From UBA2040 sp963977135 (GTDB lineage Bacteria; Bacteroidota; Bacteroidia; Flavobacteriales_D; Crocinitomicaceae), in NCBI GenBank assembly GCA_963977135.1, contig CAXBNN010000006.1, positions 62,001-126,000 on the forward strand: a stretch of 64,000 nt of DNA, read 5' to 3'. The notes below the pieces were generated by a model that saw only the letters and a list, made by a program, of their open reading frames with translations, made no database searches and was not told the origin of the DNA. A program made the position numbers and the translations under genes. Positions 15,304 through 25,455 of the stretch are shown here, piece by piece (positions within the stretch are counted from its first letter, which is position 1; each line of letters begins with the position of its first letter).

Positions 15304-17109
15304 TTAGGCTCGATCCTTTAATCCCACAAAAAACATCTCCAACAGACCTTTGCCTTTGACTTCAATTTCGCCTCTTTTTTCAAAAACAAAGGCTGGATCG
15401 TCTGCAATAAAATCATAGGTGGTTTTGCTTATGTTCACTTTGCCAACAACTCCATTCGATTCAAGTCTACTTGCCGTGTTGACAGTATCTCCCCAGATAT
15501 CGTATTGGAATTTTTTAATCCCAACGATTCCTGCTACCAATGGACCAGTGTGAATACCTAAACGCATTTCAAAAAATGGCAAATTTAACTTCTGCTGTTC
15601 GACTTTTCTGTTTTCTATAAAATCTTGCATTTCAAGGCCAGCTAAAACGGCTTTTTTCGCTGACTCTGCATCTGGAACTGGAAGACCGCAACCAGCCATG
15701 TATGCATCTCCAATGGTTTTTATCTTTTCAATTTGATATTTTTCCATGATATTATCGAAGGCTTCAAAGCAGGTGTTTATTTCAGAAACGAGATCTTGAG
15801 CGCTTAACTTTTCTGAAGCAGCTGTAAATCCTTTAAAATCAGAAAAAAGAACAGAAACTTCGTCAAAATTTTTGGCCTTAGCTGAACCTTTTTCTTTCAA
15901 TTCACGGGCAATCTCAGCAGGTAATATGTTCAGTAATAAATCGTCGGACTGTTTTCGGGCCTTGCTGATTTCTACATTTTTCACTGCCAATTTATTTCTA
16001 TTTCTTCTGACGTTGACAAAATTGTACGCCAAGAATCCTAGAGTTACTAGTAGTCCAAGACTACCGATTAAAAGAATAATCTGATTTCTCTTGTATTTAA
16101 CGTTGTTCAGTTCAACACTTAATTTCTCTACTTTCAGCGCTTGAATTTCATTGGCCTTTTTTTCGGCTTCATACTTTTCCTGCATATCCGCAATGGCTTC
16201 GTATTTTTTAATGCTCAATAAGGAATCCTTCAAAACATTAGAGACCCAAAGTTGATTATAACCATTCTCAAAATCCTCATGTAGCGAATAAAAATAGGCT
16301 TTGTTCTCTGCGTAGCGTTGGTGATCCTGAAGATTACCTGTTTTTTCGGCGTAAAATATTGCAGAATCAATATACTTTAGGGTTTCTTCGGTGTCACTCG
16401 ATAGCCCTGCTAAATTGTTGTAGATAATTCCTAAACGGGATAAGTTTCCTTCTCTTTTGGCAACCTCAAGTGCCAATTTCATGTATTCAGATGCTGATTC
16501 AAAATTTCCGTTCATCGCATAAGCTGAACCATAATTGATCAATACTTTCTGCTCCATTTGGGCATTTTTAGATTGCCGTGACAATTCCAAGGCCTTTTCA
16601 AAAAATGGTCGAGTCAGATCAATGCTTTTATTTCCATAGCTCCTGAGTAAATACAGTTTGATAAGTGTTGCTTCATCTCGCCATTTTTTATTGTATAAAC
16701 CTATTGCCCGTTTTGCTATCGAATCCGATTTACCCGGTTCCTTCAGAACGGCTTTCAAGGCAGCTTTAGCGTATAATATTTTGATCAAATATGCACTGTC
16801 GCATTTGGACTTTTTATAGAGTCTATCCATCTCTATATTCGTGGCACTTGCTTCTTTGTATAAACCAGAAGACGATTCACATGTCGATCGGATAATTAAA
16901 GAATTGAGCTGCTTACATTTTTCACCAGTTTTTGTATAAAACGAGATCAATTCATTACACTGTTCTCTGACTTCAACATAGTTGTCAATAGTAAATTCAT
17001 TTAACTGGGTTAATAATGCGTCAGCCTTAGACTGCGTTAGCTGAGAAAAGGAAATTAGAGAACAATGAATAAAAATTATGCAGAATACATATCGCCTCAT
17101 CATAAACAT
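15304..17109 (-). CDS. TPR-containing adenylate cyclase (class III)
   Basis: A 601-residue protein: signal sequence, about seven TPR-like helix pairs (residues 30-290), a membrane helix (NQIILLIGSLGLLVTLGFLAYNF, about 345-367), a coiled-coil linker, then a class III cyclase domain (about 400-595). Catalytic features are complete: the metal Asp in VLFSDFKGF and GDAYMA, the Lys of EKIKTIG and Asp of YDIWGD that select ATP, and the Asn/Arg of DTVNTASR. It should make cAMP inside the cell in response to something sensed by the external TPR part. A paralogue is at 28970. Confidence 0.92.
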   Translation of the reverse strand: MFMMRRYVFCIIFIHCSLISFSQLTQSKADALLTQLNEFTIDNYVEVREQCNELISFYTKTGEKCKQLNSLIIRSTCESSSGLYKEASATNIEMDRLYKKSKCDSAYLIKILYAKAALKAVLKEPGKSDSIAKRAIGLYNKKWRDEATLIKLYLLRSYGNKSIDLTRPFFEKALELSRQSKNAQMEQKVLINYGSAYAMNGNFESASEYMKLALEVAKREGNLSRLGIIYNNLAGLSSDTEETLKYIDSAIFYAEKTGNLQDHQRYAENKAYFYSLHEDFENGYNQLWVSNVLKDSLLSIKKYEAIADMQEKYEAEKKANEIQALKVEKLSVELNNVKYKRNQIILLIGSLGLLVTLGFLAYNFVNVRRNRNKLAVKNVEISKARKQSDDLLLNILPAEIARELKEKGSAKAKNFDEVSVLFSDFKGFTAASEKLSAQDLVSEINTCFEAFDNIMEKYQIEKIKTIGDAYMAGCGLPVPDAESAKKAVLAGLEMQDFIENRKVEQQKLNLPFFEMRLGIHTGPLVAGIVGIKKFQYDIWGDTVNTASRLESNGVVGKVNISKTTYDFIADDPAFVFEKRGEIEVKGKGLLEMFFVGLKDRA

Positions 17110-17201
17110 GAATTTAATTCAATATACTTTCAATTAGTTAACGGATTACCAATTTATCATGCGTCTTACTCAATTCCTTCAAGCGCCTTATCCATTAAGA
17201 A

Positions 17202-17690
17202 TTATCCCTCAACAAGTTCTTGCACAAAAATCCATGTTTGTTTTTTAACTCCTTTTTTAGGGTCGGTTATCATTGCTTCCATTTCAAGAATATCGTCATT
17301 TCCATTTTTTATTGCAGATAGACAAGAACCAGTGCCCGATTTTGTGCTTTTATCATATGATTCAATTAAACAAGAGTCAACTGAGAGTACATCGAAGTAT
17401 AAAGGCGTATCCATTTTATCAGATAGAACGGGTGTTGTGCCAGATAGCGAAAAATAACTTGTTGGCTTAAAAGCGGAGTTTAAGTAAAAAACACCCGTTA
17501 CTCCATTACCTTTTTCATCCACATATGGAATTTGATTCCAATCCCGTTTTGCTTTTTGGGCAGTTGTTGGAGTTTTAGTAATTGCAGCGGAAGCAAGCTC
17601 AATTTTGCCGTTACTTGTAACATAAAGGGCTCTCGGTTCGTTATCAATAATTACTTTATAATAAAGAAGAGTTGATGTGTCATTTTTCAT
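17202..17690 (-). CDS. Hypothetical protein (162 aa)
   Basis: A soluble protein with no signal peptide and mixed strand composition (TLLYYKVIIDNEPRALYVTS, FYLNSAFKPTSYFSLSG, KKQTWIFVQELVEG). It contains no recognised motif. It lies alone between the cyclase and a set of membrane proteins on the same strand. Its start, at ATG 17690, is clear. Confidence 0.6.
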   Translation of the reverse strand: MKNDTSTLLYYKVIIDNEPRALYVTSNGKIELASAAITKTPTTAQKAKRDWNQIPYVDEKGNGVTGVFYLNSAFKPTSYFSLSGTTPVLSDKMDTPLYFDVLSVDSCLIESYDKSTKSGTGSCLSAIKNGNDDILEMEAMITDPKKGVKKQTWIFVQELVEG

Positions 17691-17822
17691 AATTAGTAGA
17701 TTTAAAAAAGTAAGTAATTTATAAACTTATTCGTTTCGAATTTATTCTATTGTTCAGAAAAAGGAACCAAGTAGGAGTGCAACTAATTGAACTAAAGTTA
17801 ACAAAAAAAAATAAAGTCTCAG

Positions 17823-17918
17823 AATTTCAGGTCATTGGCTTCTGAAAGCGTCTTCAACATTTTAATTTTTGTCGTTGGCGGTGCAGTGCTAAGTTTGAAT
17901 ATTTGGAGTCTACTTTGA
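17823..17918 (+). pseudogene. 3' remnant of a paralogue of the 31929 membrane protein
   Basis: On the + strand, codons ending at the TGA at 17916-17918 read SVFNILIFVVGGAVLSLN then IWSLL. This matches the C-terminus of the 107-residue membrane protein encoded at 31929-32252 (IVGGSVLILN then IWSLL). No start or upstream half remains. It is the only content I can see in the 17691-17983 gap. Confidence 0.65.
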
Positions 17919-17983
17919 TAAAACATCAATTTGCAAACCTAAAATGGATACAGACTCGTTTATTTTTAAGCCAGCATTCGTAT

Positions 17984-18160
17984 TTATCCTTCGTCATCAT
18001 CTTTATTGTTTCCTGTTGAATCTGAAGTGATCCCAATGGCAGTACCTATGGCAACGCCAAGTGAAATCCAAAGTCCAAGGTTATCCGTTGCGACTCCTAT
18101 AGCTATTCCAATTACAACCCCAATAGTCAGTCCTTCTAACATTTTTTTTCCTTCTTTCAT
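17984..18160 (-). CDS. Small Gly-zipper-like membrane protein (58 aa)
   Basis: A 58-residue frame: MKEGKKMLEGLTIGVVIGI, then a Gly-rich hydrophobic stretch with repeated IGxAIG motifs, then an acidic tail (NNKDDDEG). Two short membrane segments with small-residue packing motifs are likely. A GGAGG-like AAGGA segment cannot be identified clearly, but the codon structure, the complete frame and the position 34 nt downstream of the DUF4386 gene's stop support a real gene. Confidence 0.6.
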   Translation of the reverse strand: MKEGKKMLEGLTIGVVIGIAIGVATDNLGLWISLGVAIGTAIGITSDSTGNNKDDDEG

Positions 18161-18194
18161 GTTTTGTTATTTATCCTTAATTAGAAATTTCGGG

Positions 18195-18869
18195 TTAGCT
18201 ATTTAACCTTTTCCCTCCTTTTACAATTAACCATATTGCAAGTCCAAGTTCTCCAACTGCCATTGGAAGCGCTAAAATCATTTCCAAATCTCCAACCCAA
18301 GCTGATTGCGTTAAAGTCAGTTTCAGGAAGTGGACAACAACATAAGAAACACCAGCAATTAGTGCCAAATACCATAAAATCTTAGGTATTCGGGAATGAA
18401 GTTTCATTAAGTATCCAATCAACAAAAGATGGATTCCAAATAGGATTAACCCAGCACTCCAAATTGTTTGGAACGCTTGAAAATTTTGGATAATAATCGC
18501 ATTACTTGCTAAGGGCTGACAAGCATTTTTCGCTAGAAAAAACAATGCAATTCCCAATAGTACCGTGTAAGCCATTCTCATAGCGCCAGCGAGAATTGTA
18601 ATTTTCTGGTTGTACTCTTTAAAATACTTATAAAGCGACCAAGAAACCAGGATATCCAGTAGAAGGACGATTAAAATTGCCAATAACATCAATTTATACA
18701 GTTGCAAATTGATGGCAAGGTTGCTTTGGACAACATCCAATTGATTGGGATTAAATAGTGTGGGAAACGCATGACCAAAAGCAAATCCACCAATTACCGC
18801 CATTAATAAAAGTGCGTAGCCAGTAATTTTTGCGAAAATCCTATTATCTGTATTTTTTTTATTTTTCAT
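18195..18869 (-). CDS. DUF4386 membrane protein
   Basis: A 224-residue polytopic protein with about six membrane helices. Hallmarks of DUF4386 are the N-terminal ITGYALLLMAVIGGFAFGHAF, the YKLMLLAILIVLLLDILVSWSLYKYFK helix and the GAMRMAYTVLLGIALFFL segment. It is an inner-membrane protein of unknown function. It belongs to a minus-strand group with a DUF6326 protein and a small exported protein, downstream of the TolB/TPR/AraC regulator, which may control them. Confidence 0.85.
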   Translation of the reverse strand: MKNKKNTDNRIFAKITGYALLLMAVIGGFAFGHAFPTLFNPNQLDVVQSNLAINLQLYKLMLLAILIVLLLDILVSWSLYKYFKEYNQKITILAGAMRMAYTVLLGIALFFLAKNACQPLASNAIIIQNFQAFQTIWSAGLILFGIHLLLIGYLMKLHSRIPKILWYLALIAGVSYVVVHFLKLTLTQSAWVGDLEMILALPMAVGELGLAIWLIVKGGKRLNS

Positions 18870-18935
18870 TTTAATTGATTCAGAAAGTTGTGTTATAAAC
18901 TAAATGGGTGAATTTGTTTCATGTTGGAAAAACCT

Positions 18936-19349
18936 CTATTGGTTCTCCGTACTCGTTTCGCTCCAATTACACGCCAGCCGAACAATAGCGATGGTTGTTC
19001 CTATTTCAATGATGCTACAGAACAAGTAATATTTCGCAGGTGAACCCGCAAAAAGTGTCGCAGTTTGAACAAGCGTCATGAGTATTCCTGCACTAATATT
19101 TGCCCATCGATTGGCTTTATGAGATAATATTCTTGACAGCAGAACCATAGCGATCGGAATTTCCATTAAGATTGCTGCAATCAATAAGAAATCTTCATTT
19201 ATTGCCATTCCGTTTACCTCACCTGCTAGATATTGATTCAATAGATTTGAATCCATTAATCCCATTATATCGCAGTACAAGTAATTTAGCATGGCGAATA
19301 TCCATAAAGTGGAAAGCATTGTTTTTCTGTCTATTTGTTTTGTGTGCAT
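18936..19349 (-). CDS. DUF6326 membrane protein
   Basis: A 137-residue protein with four membrane helices. The first is preceded by MLSTLWIFAMLNYLYCDIMGLMD, and MEIPIAMVLLSRIL and the ending LFCSIIEIGTTIAIV are typical of DUF6326. Function is unknown. It lies 66 nt upstream of the DUF4386 gene and 57 nt downstream of the exported 104-residue gene on the same strand. Confidence 0.8.
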   Translation of the reverse strand: MHTKQIDRKTMLSTLWIFAMLNYLYCDIMGLMDSNLLNQYLAGEVNGMAINEDFLLIAAILMEIPIAMVLLSRILSHKANRWANISAGILMTLVQTATLFAGSPAKYYLFCSIIEIGTTIAIVRLACNWSETSTENQ

Positions 19350-19406
19350 ATTTTCAAAAATTTGTTACTCGTTCTTCTATTAAGAGTTGGTTTATTATAC
19401 TCAGCG

Positions 19407-19721
19407 TTAATTTTTCTCGAAGGTGAATTTGTAGCGATAAATCATTTCTTCATCGTAGGTTTCCTCAATGAATAATTGATTCAATTTGTTCTCCACTTTT
19501 TGAATGAGTTCTTCCTGCGTACCTGTTGCTCCTTGAACTACAATACGTCCGTCACAAACCTGAAAACTTACCACCACAAAATCTTGATGATATTCATCCA
19601 ATTCTACTTCACTTAAGTCAAGTATCAACTTATCTGAGATTTCATTTTTTAGAGAAGGGTTGTTTGCTCCTAAACTGGTTTGTGTGATGATTAGCGCAAT
19701 AATTAGAATTAATTTTTTCAT
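19407..19721 (-). CDS. Small exported hypothetical protein (104 aa)
   Basis: A signal peptide (KKLILIIALIITQTSLGA) precedes a compact domain with strand and helix alternation (QDFVVVSFQVCDGRIVVQGATG, EELIQKVENKLNQLFIEE, IYRYKFTFEKN). The layout resembles small periplasmic alpha/beta proteins, but no family is assigned. It is the first gene of the minus-strand membrane-protein group. Confidence 0.65.
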   Translation of the reverse strand: MKKLILIIALIITQTSLGANNPSLKNEISDKLILDLSEVELDEYHQDFVVVSFQVCDGRIVVQGATGTQEELIQKVENKLNQLFIEETYDEEMIYRYKFTFEKN

Positions 19722-19899
19722 TACTTTAATTTTTGGTTGACTGTATTATTTATTTCTACAGCTCGATTACACGACAAAAGTACAAGCATGATAACGCCCA
19801 AAGGTTCTGAATTACAGAAGCTTGTTCTGAATTATAATTCAGAACTCATTAGTTGATTTCTCTAGAAAAATAAAATGGAAAATTGTTCGGAAAAGCCGA

Positions 19900-21723
19900 C
19901 TATAATTGGTTTACAAACTGTTTCGGTGTAAGTCCAGTTTCTTTTTTGAAATAGGTATTAAAGACGGTTTTGGAATTAAATCCACAGTCGTACGCCAATC
20001 CTAGCAAGGTGATGTGTGCATTCTTGGGATCTTTGGCAAGTTGCTTAAATTCTTCCAAACGATATGAATTGATGAACTCGTTAAAACTCTTCCCTATGCT
20101 ATCGTTGAGCAACCATGACAACTGATTGGGGTGAATTTGAATTTGATCTGCCAATGCTCTTAGCGAAAGACCAGAATCCAAATAAGATTTCTTTTCAACT
20201 AGTTGATCCTCCAATTTTGATTTAAACAGAAGTACAGCATCTTCATCCAAAAGTGCCTTTTTCTTATTCTTTAACTCCAATTTAGGTGAGGAAGGAAATA
20301 TGGTGTTGTGAAACTCAACGTAGCGTGCATCGGATTTAAGCGGATTGACAATTGGGTCTGCATATCTCAAAAGCAACAAAGATGATTTGGTTTCTATACC
20401 TGAACGAATCCAGTCAAATGCTTTTTCCATGTCTCCCAAAGCAGCATACATCATAAACACAAAAGAGTCATATGTAAATCCATCTGGTGACTTAGCATGT
20501 TCTTGCAGTATTCCCAAGTATTTATCTGTATTCTTTTGGTCCTTTTTTAAAGCGTATGCCAAGCCGACAGCGCCAACTCTCTCCGCTTCGACAAACCATT
20601 CACTTTCGCTATCGTCGAAATAATGAATCACTTCATCGTATTTCCCCATCTTTAATAAACACAAACATTTTACAGAGTGTGCTGGAAGATTTTTTGGATT
20701 TACTTGAAGACAATCATCTAATTTCACCAATGAGCTTGAGAAATCCTCCGTCATGTAATCAAAATAAGCACTAAAAAACAAGGTTTCTTGTGACAAAGGA
20801 TCTATACCAAGGGCAATATCTAAATGTTTTTTCGCTTTCGCTTTTTCCCCACTCAAAACATATAGAAAAGACATGAATTGTTGGGCTTCAACATAATTCG
20901 GTTTCAGTTGAATTGCCTTTGAAGTGTGGTCTAATGCAGCAGTAAAATTGCAATCCGTAAAAAATGAACTATTGGCTTTTTGGTAATAAATCTCTGGATT
21001 TTGTGGGTCAAGAACAAAAGCACGATTCACCAATTCATTAGATTTGCCCCATGCTTCCATAAAGGACATTACGCCGGTCATTGCCATAAAACTGTAAACA
21101 TCACTTAAACCAACGATTGATTCAACATGATTAGCATCTAGCTCTAATGCCTTTTTGTAATAATCTTCTGAAATTTTCACATCCTCTGCATTCCATTTAT
21201 TCTTATGAAATCTTGCCATCAAGGAATACTCGTAGACATTGACGTTGTCTGTTTGTTTTTTTACGAGGTGATCTTGCAACTCAAAATGTCCATAATTTTC
21301 TCTGATTTTGTCAGCAATCGACATGCTGATTTCATCCTGAATTTCAAAAATATTGTCCATTTGCCTATCCCAAGTTTCAGACCAAAAATGGAAATCTCCT
21401 TCCGCCTGGATTAATTGCGCAGTAATCCTTAAAACTTTACCAGAAAGTCGAACACTTCCTTCTAAGACAATTGATACATCTAAAGTTTTAGCAATTTCTG
21501 AAATTGGTATTTCTTTGTTTTTAAAGTGAAAAGACGATGTTCTCGAGGTTACTTGAAGCTGACCAATTTGCGCTAATGCATTGATAATCTCTTCCGTCAT
21601 ACCATCACAAAAATATTCGTTCTCCAAATCGGAGCTCATATTCTTAAAGGGTAAAACTGCTATGGATAATTTTCTCGCCAAAGTCAGGCTAAGATAATTT
21701 AAAAAAAACGAAATAATCCCCAA
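19900..21723 (-). CDS. TolB-like/TPR/AraC transcription regulator
   Basis: A 607-residue protein with three parts. An N-terminal TolB/cyclase-associated module (LSIAVLPFKNMSSDLENEYFCDGMTEEIINAL, residues 18-130) is followed by about nine TPR-like repeats (160-480). A C-terminal AraC-type double helix-turn-helix (about 510-605, ending LAYDCGFNSKTVFNTYFKKETGLTPKQF) completes it. It should bind DNA through the C-terminus and sense a signal through the TPR part. The N-terminus is short and starts at a hydrophobic stretch, so the true start is uncertain. It is divergent from the SDR gene and upstream of the DUF4386 group. Confidence 0.88.
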   Translation of the reverse strand: MGIISFFLNYLSLTLARKLSIAVLPFKNMSSDLENEYFCDGMTEEIINALAQIGQLQVTSRTSSFHFKNKEIPISEIAKTLDVSIVLEGSVRLSGKVLRITAQLIQAEGDFHFWSETWDRQMDNIFEIQDEISMSIADKIRENYGHFELQDHLVKKQTDNVNVYEYSLMARFHKNKWNAEDVKISEDYYKKALELDANHVESIVGLSDVYSFMAMTGVMSFMEAWGKSNELVNRAFVLDPQNPEIYYQKANSSFFTDCNFTAALDHTSKAIQLKPNYVEAQQFMSFLYVLSGEKAKAKKHLDIALGIDPLSQETLFFSAYFDYMTEDFSSSLVKLDDCLQVNPKNLPAHSVKCLCLLKMGKYDEVIHYFDDSESEWFVEAERVGAVGLAYALKKDQKNTDKYLGILQEHAKSPDGFTYDSFVFMMYAALGDMEKAFDWIRSGIETKSSLLLLRYADPIVNPLKSDARYVEFHNTIFPSSPKLELKNKKKALLDEDAVLLFKSKLEDQLVEKKSYLDSGLSLRALADQIQIHPNQLSWLLNDSIGKSFNEFINSYRLEEFKQLAKDPKNAHITLLGLAYDCGFNSKTVFNTYFKKETGLTPKQFVNQL

Positions 21724-21855
21724 ACGGAAATTTAGCCTCTGTCATCGCCTCTTCTACACGCTGACGAGTTTTATTTTCATTAGCTGATTTTAAAGGATAG
21801 TATTGTTCACAAAACTTAAAGGATTTCTTACTATTTTGTAGAAAAGATACAACCC

Positions 21856-22725
21856 ATGCACCAAAACAAAATCATATTCATGACTGGCGCCACCTCTGGC
21901 TTAGGAAAGGCTAGTGCTCTTAAAGCAGCTAGTAATGGTGCGACTTTGCTGATTTTAGCTAGAAACAAAAACAAAGGTCAGGCGCTTATTTCGGAATTCA
22001 AAAAAGAACATCCAAATGCTTCAGGTAAAATTGAAATTTTCGAAGGTGACTTAATTTCTTTCGATTCTGTTTATGCTGCTTGTCAAGAAATAAAATCAAA
22101 ATACCCTGCAATCGATATGTTGGTGAACAATGCGGGAATAATGAATTTTGAATACAAAGAGTCGGTTGACAAAATAGAGGAAACCTTGCAAGTAAACCTG
22201 CTGTCTCCCCTATTGATTTGCCATATCCTTTTCGACAATCTAAAAAAAGCTCCGGACCCTAAAATTATTTTTACCAGTTCAGGTCTTCACCAAGGTGAAA
22301 TAAACTTTAGTAATCTTGAATTCAAGGATTCCTTTTCTAGCTATAAGGTTTACAGACAATCAAAACTTGGGGTGATACTCGTCTGCAGATTACTGGCAAA
22401 TTCATTGCGAGAGCATAACGTGGGCATCTATTGTCAACATCCTGGCATGGTGCGAACAAATTTGGGTCGAAGTTCTGGTTGGTTTGCGAGAATGATCTTT
22501 TACCTCATGGGAACATCTCCTGAAAAAGGTTCTCGTACTTTGAGTTTTCTTATGGAAACGCCAAGCGACAAACTAAAATCTGGCGAATATTATGCAAATG
22601 AAAAAATTACCGCAACTACGAAAGAAAGTTATGATCTAGATGTTGCGAAAAAACTATTGCAGACTGCAAAAGAGTATTTGCAAAAGTATATCAACACGGA
22701 CTCGCCAATTTTCAAAGCAGATTAA
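21856..22725 (+). CDS. SDR-family NAD(P)-dependent oxidoreductase
   Basis: A 289-residue classical short-chain dehydrogenase. It shows the Rossmann motif TGATSGLGKA (residues 11-20), NNAG (about 92), the catalytic Ser in FTSSGLHQG and Tyr-x-x-x-Lys (YRQSK, about 165), plus the PGMVRTNLGR loop. It is most like the retinol-dehydrogenase/oxidoreductase branch. The substrate is unknown. It is divergently arranged with the AraC-type regulator, with a TATTTTG box at about 21832-21838 near the start, so regulation by that protein is plausible. Confidence 0.9.
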   Translation: MHQNKIIFMTGATSGLGKASALKAASNGATLLILARNKNKGQALISEFKKEHPNASGKIEIFEGDLISFDSVYAACQEIKSKYPAIDMLVNNAGIMNFEYKESVDKIEETLQVNLLSPLLICHILFDNLKKAPDPKIIFTSSGLHQGEINFSNLEFKDSFSSYKVYRQSKLGVILVCRLLANSLREHNVGIYCQHPGMVRTNLGRSSGWFARMIFYLMGTSPEKGSRTLSFLMETPSDKLKSGEYYANEKITATTKESYDLDVAKKLLQTAKEYLQKYINTDSPIFKAD

Positions 22726-22852
22726 AACCATTCGGACAGTAAAATAACGCAAGAGTGCTTCATGAGGAATTATAATCCATAAAGTAATATTGAAAATAAC
22801 CATATTGCAGATATTAAGACGAATAATCATAGTATAATAGTTATCTTTAAAT

Positions 22853-25360
22853 ATGTCTATAAATCACTTCAAAATAGAAGGCTTAGATAGCAAACAAGTT
22901 AAACTTTCCAGAGAAAAATTTGGTCTCAATAAGCTCAACTACAAAAAAGAAAATAGCTTCTTAGATGTTTTACTTCGGATAGTTAAAGACCCTATGACTA
23001 TTCTATTGTTGGCTGCATCTTCTATTTACTTTATTAGTGGCGAGACAGGTAACGGGGTTTTTATGGCCGTTGCCGTTCTATTTATCGCTTCCATTTCATT
23101 ATACCAAGACTCTCGTAGTAAAAATGCCCTAGAAAAATTAAAGGATCTTTCTCAACCGCATTGCAAGGTGATTCGGAACGGGACCGTTGTAGAAATAAAA
23201 AGTGAAGAATTGGTCGTAGGAGACTTCCTTTTGGCAGAAGAAGGCACTTCAATAACCGCAGATGGCACTATTGTGCATTCCAACGACTTTTCGGTAAATG
23301 AATCGATACTTACAGGTGAATCACTTGCTGTTTTTAAAGATAAAGACAAAGAAAATAACTTTGTTTATAGCGGGACTGTTGCTGCTAGTGGCTTAGCCGT
23401 ATCTGAAATAACGGCTATTGGAAACGAAACCAAATTGGGTAAAATTGGAAAGAGTTTAGAAAGCATCAGTGAACAGAAAACTCCCTTAGAAATACAGATT
23501 ACTAATTTTGTGAAATGGATGGCTATCGCCGGCTCAATAGTTTTTGTCCTTGTTTGGGTAATTAATTATTGGCAATCACAAAATATTTTAAACAGCTTCT
23601 TACAATCGCTCACTTTGGCAATGAGTATTTTGCCCGAAGAAATCCCTGTGGCTTTTACCACCTTCATGGCACTCGGAGCTTGGCGTTTGATGAAGCTTGG
23701 AATTGTAGTAAAGCAAACTAAAACAGTAGAGACGCTTGGAAGTGCAACAGTAATCTGTACAGATAAAACAGGAACGATTACTGAAAACAAAATGAGTTTA
23801 GCCAAACTATATGTTTTGGAAAACAATACTATAGTTAGCCCTGAAGATGAATTAAACAATAGCGACAAAGAGCTGATAACATTAGCGATGTGGGCAAGTG
23901 AACCATTTCCATTCGACCCAATGGAAATAGCACTGCATCAAGCTTACACAGAGCTTATACAAATTGACGAACGTTCTAATTTCAAAATGGTTCACGAATA
24001 TCCATTAGGTGGTAAACCGCCAATGATGACGCATATATTTGAAGGAAATTCAGATAAAAGGGTTATCGCGGCAAAAGGTGCTCCCGAAGCATTAATCAAT
24101 GTTTCAAAACTTACAGAAAAAGATAAGGAAGATATTCACGCTGCAATTCAACTTTTAGCAAGCGAGGGTTACAGAGTATTAGGAGTTGGTGTTTCCAATT
24201 TTATAGGCGATAGCTACCCAACAAGTCAACAAGATTTTTCTTTTCAATTTAAAGGTATTGTAGCTTTTTACGATCCACCTAAACACAACATCCAAAGCGT
24301 ATTACAAGATTTTTACAAAGCAGGCATTGATGTAAAAATTATTACGGGTGATAATGCGGCTACTACAGCTTCCATTGCAAAGCAAATTGGTTTTAAAGAT
24401 TATGATAAAACCATTTCAGGAGACGAGTTAATGGCGCTATCGGAAAAGGAGTTGCAGTCTCGGGTTATGGATGTCGCTATTTTCACTCGAATGTTTCCCG
24501 AAGCCAAGCTGAAAATAATCAACGCTTTAAAATCCAATAATCAAATCGTAGCTATGACAGGCGATGGTGTGAATGATGGTCCAGCCTTGAAGGCTTCGCA
24601 TATTGGCATTGCAATGGGGAAAAAAGGAACAGAAATAGCCAAACAGGCGGCTTCCTTAATTTTGTTAGAAGACGATTTATCCAAGATGGTGGATGCGGTT
24701 GCAATGGGAAGAAAGATCTATACCAATCTTAAAAAAGCAATTCAATATATTATATCCATTCACATCCCTATCATACTGACCGTTTTTATTCCTTTAGCCC
24801 TAGGCTGGATTTATCCGAATATTTTTTCGCCCATTCACGTCATTTTTTTAGAGTTAATTATGGGACCAACCTGTTCAATTATTTATGAAAACGAACCGAT
24901 GGAACCGAATACCATGTCGCAAAAACCAAAACCATTATCCACAACCTTCTTTAATTTGAATGAGCTTTCTACTAGCATTATTCAGGGTTTAATCATCACT
25001 GTGGGAACATTATTTGCTTATCAATTTGCAGTGTCAAGTGGTTATAACGAAGCACTTACAAGAACGATGGTATTCACCGTTTTAATCACAGCGAACATTT
25101 TTCTCACCTTAATCAATCGTTCATTTTATTATTCAATTTTGACAACCTTGAAGTATAAAAACAATATGGTTTTGTTTATTGTTTTTTTCACAATCCTTCT
25201 AGTGGGATTAATTCTTTATGTACATCCTCTGACAGGCTTCTTTAAATTTGAGGCACTGAATTTACATCAACTTTTGATCTGTATTTTAATCGGTTTCGTC
25301 TCCGTTATTTGGTTCGAATTCGTGAAAATCATAAGACGATTAAAAACTAGAAAGCCTTAA
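22853..25360 (+). CDS. Cation-transporting P-type ATPase (P2-like)
   Basis: An 835-residue P-type ATPase. Visible elements are the actuator TGES loop (ILTGES), the M4 motif PEEIPVAFTTFMALG, phosphorylation site CTDKTGTITEN (Asp about residue 304), the hinge GDGVNDGPALKASHIGIAMG, and at least eight membrane helices. The PEEIP rather than CPC motif excludes heavy-metal P1B pumps and fits Ca2+-type or related P2 ATPases. It would pump a cation out of the cytoplasm. It lies alone, 127 nt after the SDR gene. Confidence 0.9.
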   Translation: MSINHFKIEGLDSKQVKLSREKFGLNKLNYKKENSFLDVLLRIVKDPMTILLLAASSIYFISGETGNGVFMAVAVLFIASISLYQDSRSKNALEKLKDLSQPHCKVIRNGTVVEIKSEELVVGDFLLAEEGTSITADGTIVHSNDFSVNESILTGESLAVFKDKDKENNFVYSGTVAASGLAVSEITAIGNETKLGKIGKSLESISEQKTPLEIQITNFVKWMAIAGSIVFVLVWVINYWQSQNILNSFLQSLTLAMSILPEEIPVAFTTFMALGAWRLMKLGIVVKQTKTVETLGSATVICTDKTGTITENKMSLAKLYVLENNTIVSPEDELNNSDKELITLAMWASEPFPFDPMEIALHQAYTELIQIDERSNFKMVHEYPLGGKPPMMTHIFEGNSDKRVIAAKGAPEALINVSKLTEKDKEDIHAAIQLLASEGYRVLGVGVSNFIGDSYPTSQQDFSFQFKGIVAFYDPPKHNIQSVLQDFYKAGIDVKIITGDNAATTASIAKQIGFKDYDKTISGDELMALSEKELQSRVMDVAIFTRMFPEAKLKIINALKSNNQIVAMTGDGVNDGPALKASHIGIAMGKKGTEIAKQAASLILLEDDLSKMVDAVAMGRKIYTNLKKAIQYIISIHIPIILTVFIPLALGWIYPNIFSPIHVIFLELIMGPTCSIIYENEPMEPNTMSQKPKPLSTTFFNLNELSTSIIQGLIITVGTLFAYQFAVSSGYNEALTRTMVFTVLITANIFLTLINRSFYYSILTTLKYKNNMVLFIVFFTILLVGLILYVHPLTGFFKFEALNLHQLLICILIGFVSVIWFEFVKIIRRLKTRKP

Positions 25361-25455
25361 AAGTCCAGCTTCAAGAAGCTCCTCATTTATTATTATGAGC
25401 TACATCATATTTATACCGAAATAAAGTTAGAACCTTTGACTAAAAACAAATCAAA

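Noticed and set aside
21724..21855. Open minus-strand frame upstream of the AraC-type regulator, possibly part of its N-terminus by frameshift
   Set aside because: It has no start codon before entering the divergent SDR gene and ends in TAG out of frame with the regulator; a frameshift cannot be shown without homologues.
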